Source: an uncultured Clostridia bacterium
GTDB lineage: Bacteria > Bacillota > Clostridia > TANB77 > CAG-508
DNA: 64,000 nucleotides
Direction of reading: 5' to 3'
Assembly (NCBI GenBank): GCA_928721565.1
Contig: OV788638.1
Span: 558,001-622,000 of the forward strand
The notes beneath the pieces are model-generated. The model was given only the letters and a program-made list of their open reading frames with translations. It had not been told where the DNA came from and searched no databases. The position numbers and the translations under genes are program-made. Shown in pieces: positions 27,501 to 35,196 of the stretch (positions are counted from its first letter, which is position 1; each line of letters starts with the position of its first letter).

Positions 27501-30500
27501 CATTAGATGTAATAACAGAAGGAGAAAAAGGAGAAAAATATACAACACAGGCAATTGATGTTAATAATTTGGGAGAGAATTATACATTAATATCAACACC
27601 AGAAAATGCTACAGGAACTTATGATGGACAAGAAATAATAGTAACATATTATTATGCACAAAAAACAGGAAGAGTAATAGCACATCACTATATTAATGGA
27701 ACTACAACATCAATAAGTAAAGATGTTGAACAAACATTAGCAGTAGGAAGAACATACGAAACTAAAGTAGCAGATGAAATACCAGAACATTATGAATTAG
27801 TAAAAACACCAGAAAATGCAACTGGCAAAGTTGTTGAAGGTGATACGATAGTAACATATTATTATCAACCTAAAAAATATGAATATACAGTTGAATATTA
27901 CTTCGAGGGAGAAAAAGACGACACACTAACTGATAAGTTACAAGCAGAATATGGAAGTGTTGTAAATACATACAAAGATAAAATAAAACCAAAATACCAT
28001 TTTGATAAAACTGAAAACTTACCATTGACAATAACAGATAATGCTGAAAGCAATATAATTAAAATCTATTATAGAAGAAATGCTTATGATATAACAACAG
28101 CTGTTGATGGAAAAGGAGGTTCAATATCTGGACAAGGAGAACAACCATATGAATCAATATTAGCTAAACAAGATTCAAATAAAGATATTGTAATAACGCC
28201 AGATAAAGGATATGTAATAAAAGATATAACAATAAATGGAGATAAAATTCAATATTCTGAAAATGAAGATGGAACAGTAAAATTACCTAAATTTAAAACA
28301 ATAATGGAAGATAAACATGTTGTAGCAACATTCAGAAAATTGTTCTCAATTGTAAAACAAGGTGAAGAAGAAACAACATTGTTACCAGGAGCTAAATTTA
28401 CTATAAAAGATGAAAATGGAAATGAATTAGGACAAAGTGAAGAAATTAATGGTCAAGAAATGAAGGTTATAACAACAGATTCAGATGGTAGAATTGATTT
28501 GGATTTAGCACCAGGAAAATATACCATAGTAGAAGTTCAAGCTCCAGAAAATTATATCTTACCAGAAAATGAAGCAGATAGAACATATACTATTGAAATA
28601 GACAAAGGAATAGAGGAAATAAGAAAATTAAAGAAAAATTGGACAAATTTAATAGAATTTCCTGAGAACGAAAATGTTCAAGGAATTCAAGCTGAAATGT
28701 CACTAAATAAAGGAGCAGTAGTATCAGGAGGAATTCATGAAACTGCAACAATTAAAGCAGAAAATACAGTAGATAACAAAGATATCGAAATGTCAGCAGT
28801 TGGAATTGCAGATGGTATTATAGTACATACAGATGAAAATGGTAAAATAAAATTGGTAAAACAAATAAAATCTGCTAATGCAGAAAGTGCAAATATAATT
28901 TTTGATACAATTCAAACAGGTACAAACCAATATACTTCATATGGTGCTTTTATGGGAACAATAACAATACCTGCAGAAGAAACAACTAGTGGCCAAGAAA
29001 TAAGCATTACTTCTAGTAGTCAAATAAGTAGTTATATTTTAAAATATAATTCAGATGGTAAAGTGGAATTGTTAACAATGTTAGAAAGTAAAATGGAGGA
29101 TATCGATTGGGCACAAATGATTAACAATGCAAATGGAGAATTAACTTTGTTAAAAAGATTTCAACATTTTGAAGTACCAGCAGAAAATACTGTAACAGGT
29201 GAAACTATTAGTATAGACGCACAAGATAGCCAAAATGGAGGTACAATTGTAATAAAATTAAATTCACAAGGAAAAGTAATTTCTGCTAAAGAACAATTAG
29301 AAGGAAATAATATAGAAGGAATGGGCTACTATTCTAAGATATACACAATTGATGGAGGACATATCCAAACTGGTAGTATAGATAGTTCAATATCAATACC
29401 AGCAGAAGATACTACAGATGGAAATGCAATAAAAATAGATGTTAGTACAGAAGAAGAAAATGACTTAGGAAGCTATGGGGCAGTATTTGTAAAATACAAT
29501 ATAGATGGTAAAGTAGAATATTTAAAGAGAATAGAAAGCACAGATACAAACATCAAAATGTTGTCATTAGGATATATCAATACTATAGATGATGGATATT
29601 TAGGAGTTGTTGAATATTATGATATAGAAAGTAAAGAAACCAAAAATGCATTAGTAAAATTCAATAAAAACTTAGAAATAAAAGACATGATTGATATTGA
29701 TGAAACAAAGTCATCAGATGATATACAAATAAAGCAACAATTAGATGGAACATATTCTATATTAAATAATGGAACAGGTGAATTATCAAATTACGAGAAT
29801 GCAGTTATACAAGAAGCTGTACCTGCAAAAGAAGCTCCAACATTAACAGTAAAAAATGAATTGAAGAAATATCAATACAAAGTAGAATATTATTATGATG
29901 GAAAACTAGATGAAACTCAAACAGAAACATCAGAAGCTAAATATGGTAAAACAATAGAAGAATATCAAGACAAAGTAAAAGAAAATTATGTATTAGCTAA
30001 AACAGAAAATTTACCATTAACAATAACAAATGATCCAGAAAAGAATGTAATAAAAATCTATTATGCCACAAAGGCAGAAGCAACAGTACAATATATAGAC
30101 AAAACAACAGGAGAAGTTATAGAAGAAAATACAGAACAAGGATATATAGGAAAAAAGTTCAAAACAATGGCTAAAAACTTTAAGAGATATGTACTTGTAA
30201 AAGAACCAGAACAAAAAACAGTAGAAATGCAAGGAGAAAAAATAGTATTAAAATATTATTATGTATTAGTATCAAGTGGAGTAGTAGAAAAACATGTTGA
30301 TATTAATTCAGGAGAATTACTTGCTAATGAAACTTACGAAGGTTTAGTTGGAGATGAGTACGAAACAAAAGAAAAAGAAATAGATGGATATGACTTAGTA
30401 AAAGAAAAATATCCAGAAAAAACAAAGGGAACAATGGAAGAGGATGTAATTACAGTAACATATTACTATGTAAAAAAAGTTACAGTAACAGTTCAGTATA

Positions 30501-30925
30501 TAGATGTAGATACAAATGAAAAATTAACAGATGATGAAACAATAACAGGACATGAGGGAGATGAATATAGAACAGATAAGAAAACAATAGATGGATATGA
30601 CTTTGTAAGAGTTACAGAAGATGAAAGCGGAGAAATGACCGAGAACAAAACAATTATATATTACTATAAGAAAGTTGAGTTACCTGAACCAGATAAAACA
30701 GACAAAACAGATAATAATGAAACACCAGGAAAAGAGACAGATGCAAAAACAACAGAACAGGTTAAAAATACAGACCCAACGATTGCTGATAGAAGAATAC
30801 CTAATGCAGGTTTAAATAAAGTTGCTTTAGTTTTATCAGTTGTTACATTTGTAATGATAGTATTTACTTATATTTCTTATAGAAAGTATAAGATTTTGGA
30901 AAGGAAATTTGGAAGTAAAAAATAA
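18575..30925 (+). CDS. Giant multidomain surface protein (beta-propeller, Cna-B/SpaA, MucBP repeats)
   Basis: 4,116 residues. ATG 18575 follows GGAGGAAGG; an upstream in-frame ATG at 18470 has no site. Order: cytoplasmic head, membrane helix (about 32-54), a Ca-loop-like DLDGDGYAEG (about 98), a large unassigned beta region to about 970, four Cna-B/SpaA domains (about 975-1440; e.g. KVVPGATYKI, LQGAKFNLYK, ending in EVKSPSDYEL- or ETSAPDGYAK-type strands), about 15 propeller-type repeats (about 1444-2369), an InlB/Flg_new-type domain, a Cna-B domain split by an insert, three MucBP repeats with IVHHYIQGT-like starts, a second Flg_new domain and Cna-B, a looser propeller region (about 3350-3750), four more MucBP-like repeats, an acidic linker, IPNAG at about 4075, then a membrane helix and basic tail. 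Predicted to be an adhesin held at the cell surface; the ligand is unknown. Confidence 0.9.
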   Translation: MFNFKKKEKSPYWGSNGVKGLKDEKQPETKRIVFLSAVVLILFIAVIMCIVTLINRKQKKRSISTPEIARSMSYDKVNQGEEAIEGTDNVKFDAFFLRDLDGDGYAEGIRGTCKEIGKEDTLYMELNVQTAGVLKDAKITVNGQNFYLQTALPKDEQLKNNYIGNNTKEIEFNEISNGTQKLITGVVRSGDYTYSSGKTAAIGNDVNKYSVEDNSITLTGTYVTEAGEEIAINKTVPFTVDWYGKTRASIYSTWQSQQLSSAINTEKNTFTMNFYIRVQEELEQLILSKLAISGTIPDLNGYAPSEVRLLQSTEQLNYDQQTKQFSIEKQAGTSSISRDNTYEIQVVYPLEAYEKIENAEISLTIPVQAYYEGYNNPNSEFTNPYKSNIAKASIVKYFRNPSEVQSNFYVSVGKYMYSPYRRNVVLKNKPLKLYNGKSEKETDDTYTVTWEAYVGTTESTDPLVLKENATDSFIKTDGSEESMDGITNYAGIYFGNIKSMLGEDGYIKVYNDETDELLETFDKTNVNKYSSNNPYKYEKLVKKVRIETSATKKDTTLFIYHIKELDDDVITEKYERGEFDNLQYIKSELNAHRGSAQVKTSDKANYEASMSIANIQASKDTFSTQETEKNLKLTIQTQCDESSNLEKWTNGTFLVKLPEEVLDVELNDITINNGDVKITNHEIIEQDGSKFIKITTENDKEASYNITIDLNITPDPRKASVTKDIELYASNENASDYYYKGQDVYDVNNNLNTTENVNKTTKAITFVAPSSLLTNQMASEFDEKGSTVISPQIAEIKPQVASVDQEVEEQTAQIGVIIKNNYSNTISDIRILGKIPFEGNTYTLTGSELNSQFSTKMTNAGIQLPEQVANVAKVYYSENTNPSNDLNDESNVWKTADQVENWDNIKTYIIDLSSYVMPQGEEMVFNYVIKIPNGLEYNKVAYSNHGVYFSLDTSEGKYQTQTQSNRIGFKIAEKYNLQLTKYQVNKNKVVPGATYKITEDGQTEGKTATTDQNGVLIFKNLYVEKTYSIEEVKSPSDYELNNDVIKFIGHVDGNKLNIEKIQGTVKDDVINVQKNDDENYNAVFSVEDEVKAGLRITKKQRGTETTIKGARFKILGDGLPTNGRVVTTDKNGVINTKGLKINSTYDLVEVSVKDYYLADQVKFKIVNNDGNYELQILRGTAREDSLTLENDIPIINLTIDDDKIPTYDLEIVKIKKSIDVNVSDKEGENGDSTENVTYLQGAKFNLYKDEKKIGQYETGADGKFIITDLYQYIDKRDEKATYTLKETSAPDGYAKVKDITFKVQPEDGTLKFINVDSDEAQYTVNDNVVSLIVADSPSFKLIKKDGETGELLANVKFAIYNTDNGQKPATNGKGETLGVKENINGRDYYVLTTDANGEITADLPEGYYKAVELQAPDKYDISDSVYYFGIGCASEGDVKTDIKAEWVNKIRGNQTIRSIIQTTDGGYINVAEAEIAKFNAEGEKEWDNTIGTGGNFSNNKIMSVAQTTDEGCVIGGYLGSSSINLGNGVTLNNNGRSDGMLIKYNSEGNIEWAKSIGGNKDDIINSVFSTTDGGCIVGGYFASSSIDLENGVILNNNGSKGGMLIKYNADGEVEWAKTIGESSIKSVSQTTDGGYIVEGYFESSSIDLGNEVTLNNNGKRDSMIIKYNADGEVEWAKSIGGSSDDLINSVSQTTDEGYIVEGYFESSSIDLENGVILNNNGERNSMVIKYNAEGEMEWAKVIGGSGTDQITSILQTKDDGYIVSGNFTSSSIDLEDGVTLENDSSNGEMLIKYNTEGKIEWARTIKGEGKYRDDSVFESVFETTDGGYIVGGYFESRTIDLGDGIKLNNNNWDGDTMNYAYGVVIKYSSEGVIDYVETITAENIYNLVKIRSIIQNEEGDYIIGGYTSGGIKINNETISDNEGGVIIKLKESKKKELFKTDVLDSKVIEKTSEITSIKETTDGGHIAVGSFDSSSIDLKNGVIVKNNGERDGLVIKYNEEGETEWAKAIGGNQGDFINSVSQTTDCGYIVGGYFESECIDLGNGVTLNNNGNKDGMIIKYDSEGNIEWAKSIGGDRDEEVKSVAQTADGGCIVGGYFTSRSIDLGNGVTFNNRNSKDGMLIKYNAKGEIEWAKRIGGEYDVEINSVAQTVDGGYIIGGHYNGYIDLGNGVKLSNVDALYYGNGMLIKYNTNGEAEWAKIIGCGGENSYVTSVTQTTDEGYIIGGYRTPMASETPNTGILIKYNEEREEEWRKEIKENNEEIKINSVAQTMDDGYIVGGYFASSNIDLGNGVTLSSNGNNNGMVIKYNTKGETVWAKVIGGNSNDYINSAVETKDEGYIVGGYFTSSSINLGNTKILSGNGYNGMIIKIYGQRTSQEVQELVVENTRKTFKISTEVQELDGIKGGTISGEENSPYEIVKYGDSNTKEIVMIPDENYEIIKITINGEEQEFTANEDGTYTLPTINNITEDKHIVVTYALKDNKITINKVDSETKQLLTGAKFKLDQIEERTDPKDVIKDIVDNGEDITTIDKSNEITEPLGSLTNNGTYYFVNKDGIYVPTNSATYQKENEGNAGKSNTTANSYMKIDLTNYTGKYIVFLNASVSSENNYDFGYATITQNTSAPSYNSGTGQFMKISGIIGDKDYTSQELDGGKIYYLHFGYRKDSSEDRNEDQVKINSVKIYGVNIVNYSFVENNGKYESTNTGKDNTVANSYIPIDLTNCTGKYNLIVNAKISSGSSDYGYATITESTTRPEHDRITGRFILISGNKNDKDYTTVLQGGKMYYLHLGYYKDNYNFGSNGDDKFTINSVKVTLNDSELYHTEAETNQQGKGITQIPFGKYTITETQAPDGYELNETPMEIEFAADGNHEFTIENKKLAKIIVHHVIKGTDTKLAEDEIYTGKEGESYTTKPKLDLQGYTLEKDTEGNYIIPENATGKYQAGEQEITYYYVPQKVKLIVHHYIQGTETPVPLNDGTTALDVITEGEKGEKYTTQAIDVNNLGENYTLISTPENATGTYDGQEIIVTYYYAQKTGRVIAHHYINGTTTSISKDVEQTLAVGRTYETKVADEIPEHYELVKTPENATGKVVEGDTIVTYYYQPKKYEYTVEYYFEGEKDDTLTDKLQAEYGSVVNTYKDKIKPKYHFDKTENLPLTITDNAESNIIKIYYRRNAYDITTAVDGKGGSISGQGEQPYESILAKQDSNKDIVITPDKGYVIKDITINGDKIQYSENEDGTVKLPKFKTIMEDKHVVATFRKLFSIVKQGEEETTLLPGAKFTIKDENGNELGQSEEINGQEMKVITTDSDGRIDLDLAPGKYTIVEVQAPENYILPENEADRTYTIEIDKGIEEIRKLKKNWTNLIEFPENENVQGIQAEMSLNKGAVVSGGIHETATIKAENTVDNKDIEMSAVGIADGIIVHTDENGKIKLVKQIKSANAESANIIFDTIQTGTNQYTSYGAFMGTITIPAEETTSGQEISITSSSQISSYILKYNSDGKVELLTMLESKMEDIDWAQMINNANGELTLLKRFQHFEVPAENTVTGETISIDAQDSQNGGTIVIKLNSQGKVISAKEQLEGNNIEGMGYYSKIYTIDGGHIQTGSIDSSISIPAEDTTDGNAIKIDVSTEEENDLGSYGAVFVKYNIDGKVEYLKRIESTDTNIKMLSLGYINTIDDGYLGVVEYYDIESKETKNALVKFNKNLEIKDMIDIDETKSSDDIQIKQQLDGTYSILNNGTGELSNYENAVIQEAVPAKEAPTLTVKNELKKYQYKVEYYYDGKLDETQTETSEAKYGKTIEEYQDKVKENYVLAKTENLPLTITNDPEKNVIKIYYATKAEATVQYIDKTTGEVIEENTEQGYIGKKFKTMAKNFKRYVLVKEPEQKTVEMQGEKIVLKYYYVLVSSGVVEKHVDINSGELLANETYEGLVGDEYETKEKEIDGYDLVKEKYPEKTKGTMEEDVITVTYYYVKKVTVTVQYIDVDTNEKLTDDETITGHEGDEYRTDKKTIDGYDFVRVTEDESGEMTENKTIIYYYKKVELPEPDKTDKTDNNETPGKETDAKTTEQVKNTDPTIADRRIPNAGLNKVALVLSVVTFVMIVFTYISYRKYKILERKFGSKK
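22951..25680 (+). repeat. About 15 in-frame propeller-blade repeats (period near 190 bp)
   Basis: Each unit encodes about 63 residues built on the pattern SVxQTTDGGYIVGGYF, SSSIDLGNGV, LNNNG, GMxIKYN, GExEWAKxIGG. Unit cores begin near 22951, 23081, 23272, 23450, 23641, 23824, 24031, 24250, 24440, 24630, 24820, 25010, 25205, 25372 and 25560. A linker without the pattern (about 24360-24425) divides the array into 8 and 7 units, compatible with two propellers. Several units are nearly identical in DNA, so copy number may vary by recombination. Confidence 0.85.
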
Positions 30926-30938
30926 TAATAAACAAGAA

Positions 30939-30962
30939 AAGTCTCAATAAGAGGCTTTTTTT
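30939..30962 (+). terminator. Terminator of the giant gene
   Basis: Stem AAGTCTC/GAGGCTT with one G-T pair, 5-nt loop AATAA, then a run of seven T. Confidence 0.8.
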
Positions 30963-31062
30963 GTTTAAACTAAAAACCGAAAAAACATTCGGAAAAACTA
31001 TTGCCAAAAAATAAAAAATAATATAAAATAATATAGCAAGAAAAGAGAAAGGAAGAATTAAT

Positions 31063-32136
31063 ATGAAATTTGTGCACATAGCAGATATGCACTTTGACTC
31101 TCCATTTACAACATTATCTGATAAAGGAAACCTAGGAGAACAAAGGAGAATAGAGCAAAGAAAAATATTTAAAAAAATAATAGAATATATCAAAGAAAAT
31201 AAAATAGAATATTTATTCATATCAGGAGATTTATATGAACACAAATATATAAGAAAGTCAACAATAGAATATATAAATAATCTATTTAAAGAAATAGAGA
31301 ATACCCAAATATTTATATCACCAGGGAATCATGACCCAATATTAAAAAAATCATATTATAATAATTTTATTTGGAATAAAAATGTATATATATTTAAATC
31401 TGAAATTCAAAAAATAGAAACAAAAGAAGCTGATATTTATGGCTTTGGGTTTGATGACTTTTATTGTGCAAATTCAGGAATAGAAAAGTTAGTGTTAGAT
31501 AATCCAGAAAAGCTAAATATATTAGTAATCCATGGTACATTAAATGGGGCAAATTTAGAAGAAATGCAATATAATTCTATGAGTTCTACAATGCTTGAAA
31601 ATAAAGGATTTGACTATGTTGCATTAGGACATATTCATAAAAATAATTTTACACCAAACGGAAAAATTATTTACCCAGGTTCAACAATGTCATTAGGATT
31701 TGACGAATTAGGTGAACATGGAATGGTAGTAGGAGAGATTACTAAAAATGTGACTGAATTAAATTTCATTAAGTTAGATGAAACTGAATATGTAGAAAGA
31801 GAAATAAATTGTACAGATATAAATTCAATAGAAGAACTAATTGAAAAAATAAATGAAATAAATATAGAGCAAAACAAATTATATAAAATAATATTAGTTG
31901 GAAAAAGAAATTTTGAAATAAATATTTATGATTTATATAAATACGAATTAAACGAAAAAATAATAAAAATAAAAAATAAAACAAAACCCAATTATAATAT
32001 AGAAGAAATTGCAAAAGAAAATTCTTTAAGAGGATTATTTGCAAAGGAAATATTAAATGAATTAAAAAAAGAAAATTATGATGAAAATATTATAGAAAAT
32101 GCATTAGAAATTGGCATAGAAATTCTTTCAGAATAA
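31063..32136 (+). CDS. SbcD/YhaO-like DNA repair exonuclease subunit (metallophosphoesterase)
   Basis: 357-residue calcineurin-type nuclease. The Mn-binding motifs of the Mre11/SbcD family are all visible: HIADMHFDSPF (motif I), FISGDLYEH (motif II), SPGNHDP (motif III), VIHGTL and ALGHIHKNNF with GKIIYPGSTM. The C-terminal part has the capping and partner-binding region. It pairs with the following coiled-coil ATPase, as YhaO with YhaN or SbcD with SbcC. The HIADMHFDSPF start and the partner's size favour YhaO. ATG 31063 follows AAAGGAAG. Probably acts on DNA ends or hairpins. Confidence 0.9.
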   Translation: MKFVHIADMHFDSPFTTLSDKGNLGEQRRIEQRKIFKKIIEYIKENKIEYLFISGDLYEHKYIRKSTIEYINNLFKEIENTQIFISPGNHDPILKKSYYNNFIWNKNVYIFKSEIQKIETKEADIYGFGFDDFYCANSGIEKLVLDNPEKLNILVIHGTLNGANLEEMQYNSMSSTMLENKGFDYVALGHIHKNNFTPNGKIIYPGSTMSLGFDELGEHGMVVGEITKNVTELNFIKLDETEYVEREINCTDINSIEELIEKINEINIEQNKLYKIILVGKRNFEINIYDLYKYELNEKIIKIKNKTKPNYNIEEIAKENSLRGLFAKEILNELKKENYDENIIENALEIGIEILSE

Positions 32137-32159
32137 GAATCAAAATAGGAGTGATTTAT

Positions 32160-34112
32160 TTGAAAATAAATAAAATAAAAATAAATTCATATGGAAAATT
32201 AAAAAATAAAGAAATAAATTTAGAAAATAATCTAAACATTATTTATGGAGAAAATGAGAGTGGTAAATCTACATTATTAAAATTTATTTTAAATATTTTT
32301 TATGGTGCATCTAGGAATAAAAAAGGAAGAGATATTTCTGATTTTGAAAAATATAAACCATGGAATTCAGAAGAATATTCTGGAAAATTAGCGTATGAAT
32401 TAGACAATAAAACTAAATATGAAATTTATAGAGAATTTAATAAAAAAAATCCAAATATATTTAATGAAAATGGAGAAGATGTTGTAAAAGAATTTAATAT
32501 AGATAAAAATAAAGGTAGTGAATTCTTTTATGAACAAACACAAATAACTGAAGAAATGTTTTTAGCAACTTCAATTGCAATGCAACAAGAAGTTAAGGTA
32601 GAGAGAAGTACTCAAAATATATTGATACAAAAAATATCAAACTTGTTAGAAACAGGAGAAGATAAAATATCATATAAAAAAGCAGTAGAAAAATTAAATA
32701 AAATGCAACTTGAAAAAATTGGAACTGAAAGAAGTAGAGAAAAACCAATAAATATTGTTCGAAAAAATATAGATATAGATGAACAAAAAATATCAGAATT
32801 AAAAAAATACGAAAATTTAGAATATGAATTAGAAGACGAAAAAAATAAAATAAAAAAAGAAATAAATGAAAAAGAAATTAAAAATAATTTATTAAAAGAA
32901 ATAAAAATAAAAAATGAAAAAAATAATTTGGAAAATGAAAAAATAAAAATAAAAGAAAATATTATTGAAGAAAATAAAAATAAAATAAATTTAATAAATA
33001 ATAATTTAGAAAAAATAAATGAAAAAATATTAAATGAAAAAAATAATTCTAAAAATATAAATGGAAAATATGAAAAAAATAAATTAAATAAAAAATTAAA
33101 TTTATTTTTAATAATTATTATTTTAATAAATATTTTATGGATTTTATTTATTCCAAAAATAACAGAAAATAAAATAATTAAATATATTTTTCTCCTTACG
33201 GTGCCAACGTTTTTGATTTTTTATATATTTTCTAAAAATAAATTAAAAAATAAAATAGAAATAATAGAAAATAATCAAAAAAATAATTTAGAAAAAATAA
33301 ATAATGAAAAAATAAATATAGAAAATAATAAAAAAATATATGAAGAGAATTTGCAACAATTATTAAATGAAATAAATAAATTAAAAACAGAAAATAATTT
33401 TTTGAATAATTTAGAAGAAAATAAATTAATAAATAAATATGAAAAAAATATTAATAAAAATGAAATTAATTATTTGTTAAAAAAAGAAAATATAAATTAT
33501 GAAATTAATTTATTAGAAAATGAAATAAATAATTTAAAAATTCAAAATAATAAATTAGAATTACAAAAAGAAAATATAGAACCACAATTAGAAAATTTAT
33601 CTAGTTTAGAAGAAGAGTTATATTCTTTACGAGATCAATATGAAGAATTAAAAAGAAATAATATGAGTATTGAGTTAGTAAAAACATTATTGTCAAGAGC
33701 ATATGAAAATATGAAAAACAGCATAAGCCCAATGTTTACAGAGAAATTATCTAAAAATATTGAAACTATAACTAGAGGAAAATATTGTAAGTTAACTTTT
33801 AATGATGAACAAGGATTAATTGTAGAATTGGATAATGGAAACTATATTCCTGCTGAAAGATTGAGTATAGGAACTATAGATCAATTATATTTATCATTAA
33901 GACTTGCAATGTTAGATGAAATATCAAATGAAAAAGTGCCAATAATTTTGGATGAGTCATTTGCTTATTATGATGATGATAGATTAAAAAATATATTAAT
34001 GTTTTTAGTTAATGAATTTAAAGATAGACAAATAATAATTTTGACTTGTACTAAAAGAGAGAAAGATATATTAGAACAAGAAAATATTGATTATAATTTT
34101 GTTGAAATGTAA
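32160..34112 (+). CDS. SbcC/YhaN-like coiled-coil ATPase with internal membrane hairpin
   Basis: 650 residues. Walker A YGENESGKSTLLKF near residue 30 and, at the far end, the ABC signature region RLSIGTIDQLYLSLRLAML with Walker B PIILDESFAYYDDDRL: a Rad50-like split ATPase with a coiled coil between. In the middle of the coil are two hydrophobic segments (about 315-331 and 340-358, NLFLIIIILINILWILFI and YIFLLTVPTFLIFYIF) separated by a short polar turn. No CxxC zinc hook is present. I take TTG 32160 as start because AGGAGTG at 32147-32153 sits 6 nt upstream; GTG 32151 lies inside that site. The coiled-coil half is extremely A-rich (Lys/Asn/Ile/Glu). Shorter than YhaN of B. subtilis. Confidence 0.87.
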   Translation: MKINKIKINSYGKLKNKEINLENNLNIIYGENESGKSTLLKFILNIFYGASRNKKGRDISDFEKYKPWNSEEYSGKLAYELDNKTKYEIYREFNKKNPNIFNENGEDVVKEFNIDKNKGSEFFYEQTQITEEMFLATSIAMQQEVKVERSTQNILIQKISNLLETGEDKISYKKAVEKLNKMQLEKIGTERSREKPINIVRKNIDIDEQKISELKKYENLEYELEDEKNKIKKEINEKEIKNNLLKEIKIKNEKNNLENEKIKIKENIIEENKNKINLINNNLEKINEKILNEKNNSKNINGKYEKNKLNKKLNLFLIIIILINILWILFIPKITENKIIKYIFLLTVPTFLIFYIFSKNKLKNKIEIIENNQKNNLEKINNEKINIENNKKIYEENLQQLLNEINKLKTENNFLNNLEENKLINKYEKNINKNEINYLLKKENINYEINLLENEINNLKIQNNKLELQKENIEPQLENLSSLEEELYSLRDQYEELKRNNMSIELVKTLLSRAYENMKNSISPMFTEKLSKNIETITRGKYCKLTFNDEQGLIVELDNGNYIPAERLSIGTIDQLYLSLRLAMLDEISNEKVPIILDESFAYYDDDRLKNILMFLVNEFKDRQIIILTCTKREKDILEQENIDYNFVEM

Positions 34113-34116
34113 GTAT
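34092..34116 (+). repeat. 25-bp target duplication, left copy of IS copy 2
   Basis: Identical to 35251-35275. It covers the last seven codons of the YhaN-like gene, including its TAA, plus 4 bases, so the gene remained complete after insertion. Confidence 0.9.
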
Positions 34117-34167
34117 TATAGGTTTAAAATAGATATGTCACAAGAAGATTGAAAATAAAATATTGAA

Positions 34168-34230
34168 AAGAGAGCACAAAAATGATATTGTTTAAATGAC
34201 CAAAAATAAACATATCGGAGGTGCTCTCTT
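34168..34230 (+). promoter_or_regulatory. Translation-blocking stem before the transposase start (copy 2)
   Basis: AAGAGAGCAC (34168-34177) with GTGCTCTCTT (34221-34230), perfect over 10 bp, ending directly before ATG 34231. The 43-nt loop, arms and ribosome site are conserved with copy 1 although the two coding regions have diverged. Confidence 0.7.
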
Positions 34231-35196
34231 ATGGGTAATAATATCACAGATAGATTAAAATATAAAGAGTCAGTAGTAAAATTTTCAAAAAAATATGGAG
34301 TAGCAAAGGCAGCATATAAATTTGGAGAATGTAAAAGAACAATATATAGATGGAGAAATAGATATGATGGAACGTTAGAAAGTTTAAAAGATAAATCAAG
34401 ACGTCCACATTCGCATCCAAATCAACATACAGAAGAAGAACTAAAATTAATAAAGAATTATAAAAGAAACAATAAAGATACAGGATTAGTAGTGTTATGG
34501 ATAAAATTACGCCAAGCAGGATATACAAGGACAATACAAGGGTTGTATCATGTAATGCAAAGATTAGGAATATATAAAAAGACACCAAGTAAAAAGAAAG
34601 AAAGTGAGCCAAAAGAATGGATATCAGGAGAATATCCAGGAGATAAAGTACAAGTAGATGTAAAATATGTACCCAAGAAATGTATGAGTAAAGAATTACA
34701 AGAAAGAGGAGAAAAATTTTATCAATATACAGCAATAGATGAGTATTCAAGATTAAGATATACATGGTTTACAAATGCACATGATACATATGCATCAAGT
34801 GAATTTGTAAAAAGAATGGTAAGATATTTTCCGTTTAAGGTAAAGACAATACAAACAGATAATGGATTTGAATTTACAAATAGATTAAGTTGGCAAGCAT
34901 TTTTAAAAAGTAAAAAAACAATGTTTGAACAAACATTAGAAGAAGTAGGGATAGAATATAAAGTAATAAAGCCACATACACCCAAACAAAATGGAAGAGT
35001 AGAAAGAAGTCATAGGAAAGATCAAGAAAGATTTTACTATAAAAGAGTATTTTATAGTTTAGAAGACTTAAGAAATCAGGGGAAAGAATGGAGAAAAGAA
35101 TATAATAATTTTCCAATGAGACCGTTAGGATGGTTGAGTCCCAGGGAATTCATAGAAAAATATAAAAGTCAAGAAGAATCGTTATTTACAATATAG
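34231..35196 (+). CDS. DDE transposase, second copy
   Basis: 321 residues, the same domain order as the copy at 4224: helix-turn-helix N-terminus, then DVKYVP/AIDEYSRLRY, QTDNGFEFTN and KQNGRVERSHRKDQERFY holding the catalytic acidic residues. About 18 substitutions, mostly conservative (I/V, K/R, D/S, N/Q, A/T), separate the two proteins. Both frames are intact, so both copies look functional. Ribosome site GGAGG lies directly before the stem arm. Confidence 0.92.
   Translation: MGNNITDRLKYKESVVKFSKKYGVAKAAYKFGECKRTIYRWRNRYDGTLESLKDKSRRPHSHPNQHTEEELKLIKNYKRNNKDTGLVVLWIKLRQAGYTRTIQGLYHVMQRLGIYKKTPSKKKESEPKEWISGEYPGDKVQVDVKYVPKKCMSKELQERGEKFYQYTAIDEYSRLRYTWFTNAHDTYASSEFVKRMVRYFPFKVKTIQTDNGFEFTNRLSWQAFLKSKKTMFEQTLEEVGIEYKVIKPHTPKQNGRVERSHRKDQERFYYKRVFYSLEDLRNQGKEWRKEYNNFPMRPLGWLSPREFIEKYKSQEESLFTI

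Noticed and set aside
32151..32159. GTG 32151 as start of the YhaN-like gene
   Set aside because: The GTG is part of the AGGAGTG ribosome site. TTG 32160 lies at the right distance and gives the usual M-K-I-N start.
34244..34765. Minus-strand frame of 173 codons inside the transposase gene
   Set aside because: Leu/Tyr/Phe-rich shadow of A-rich coding DNA; the same shadow in copy 1 is broken, and no ribosome site exists.
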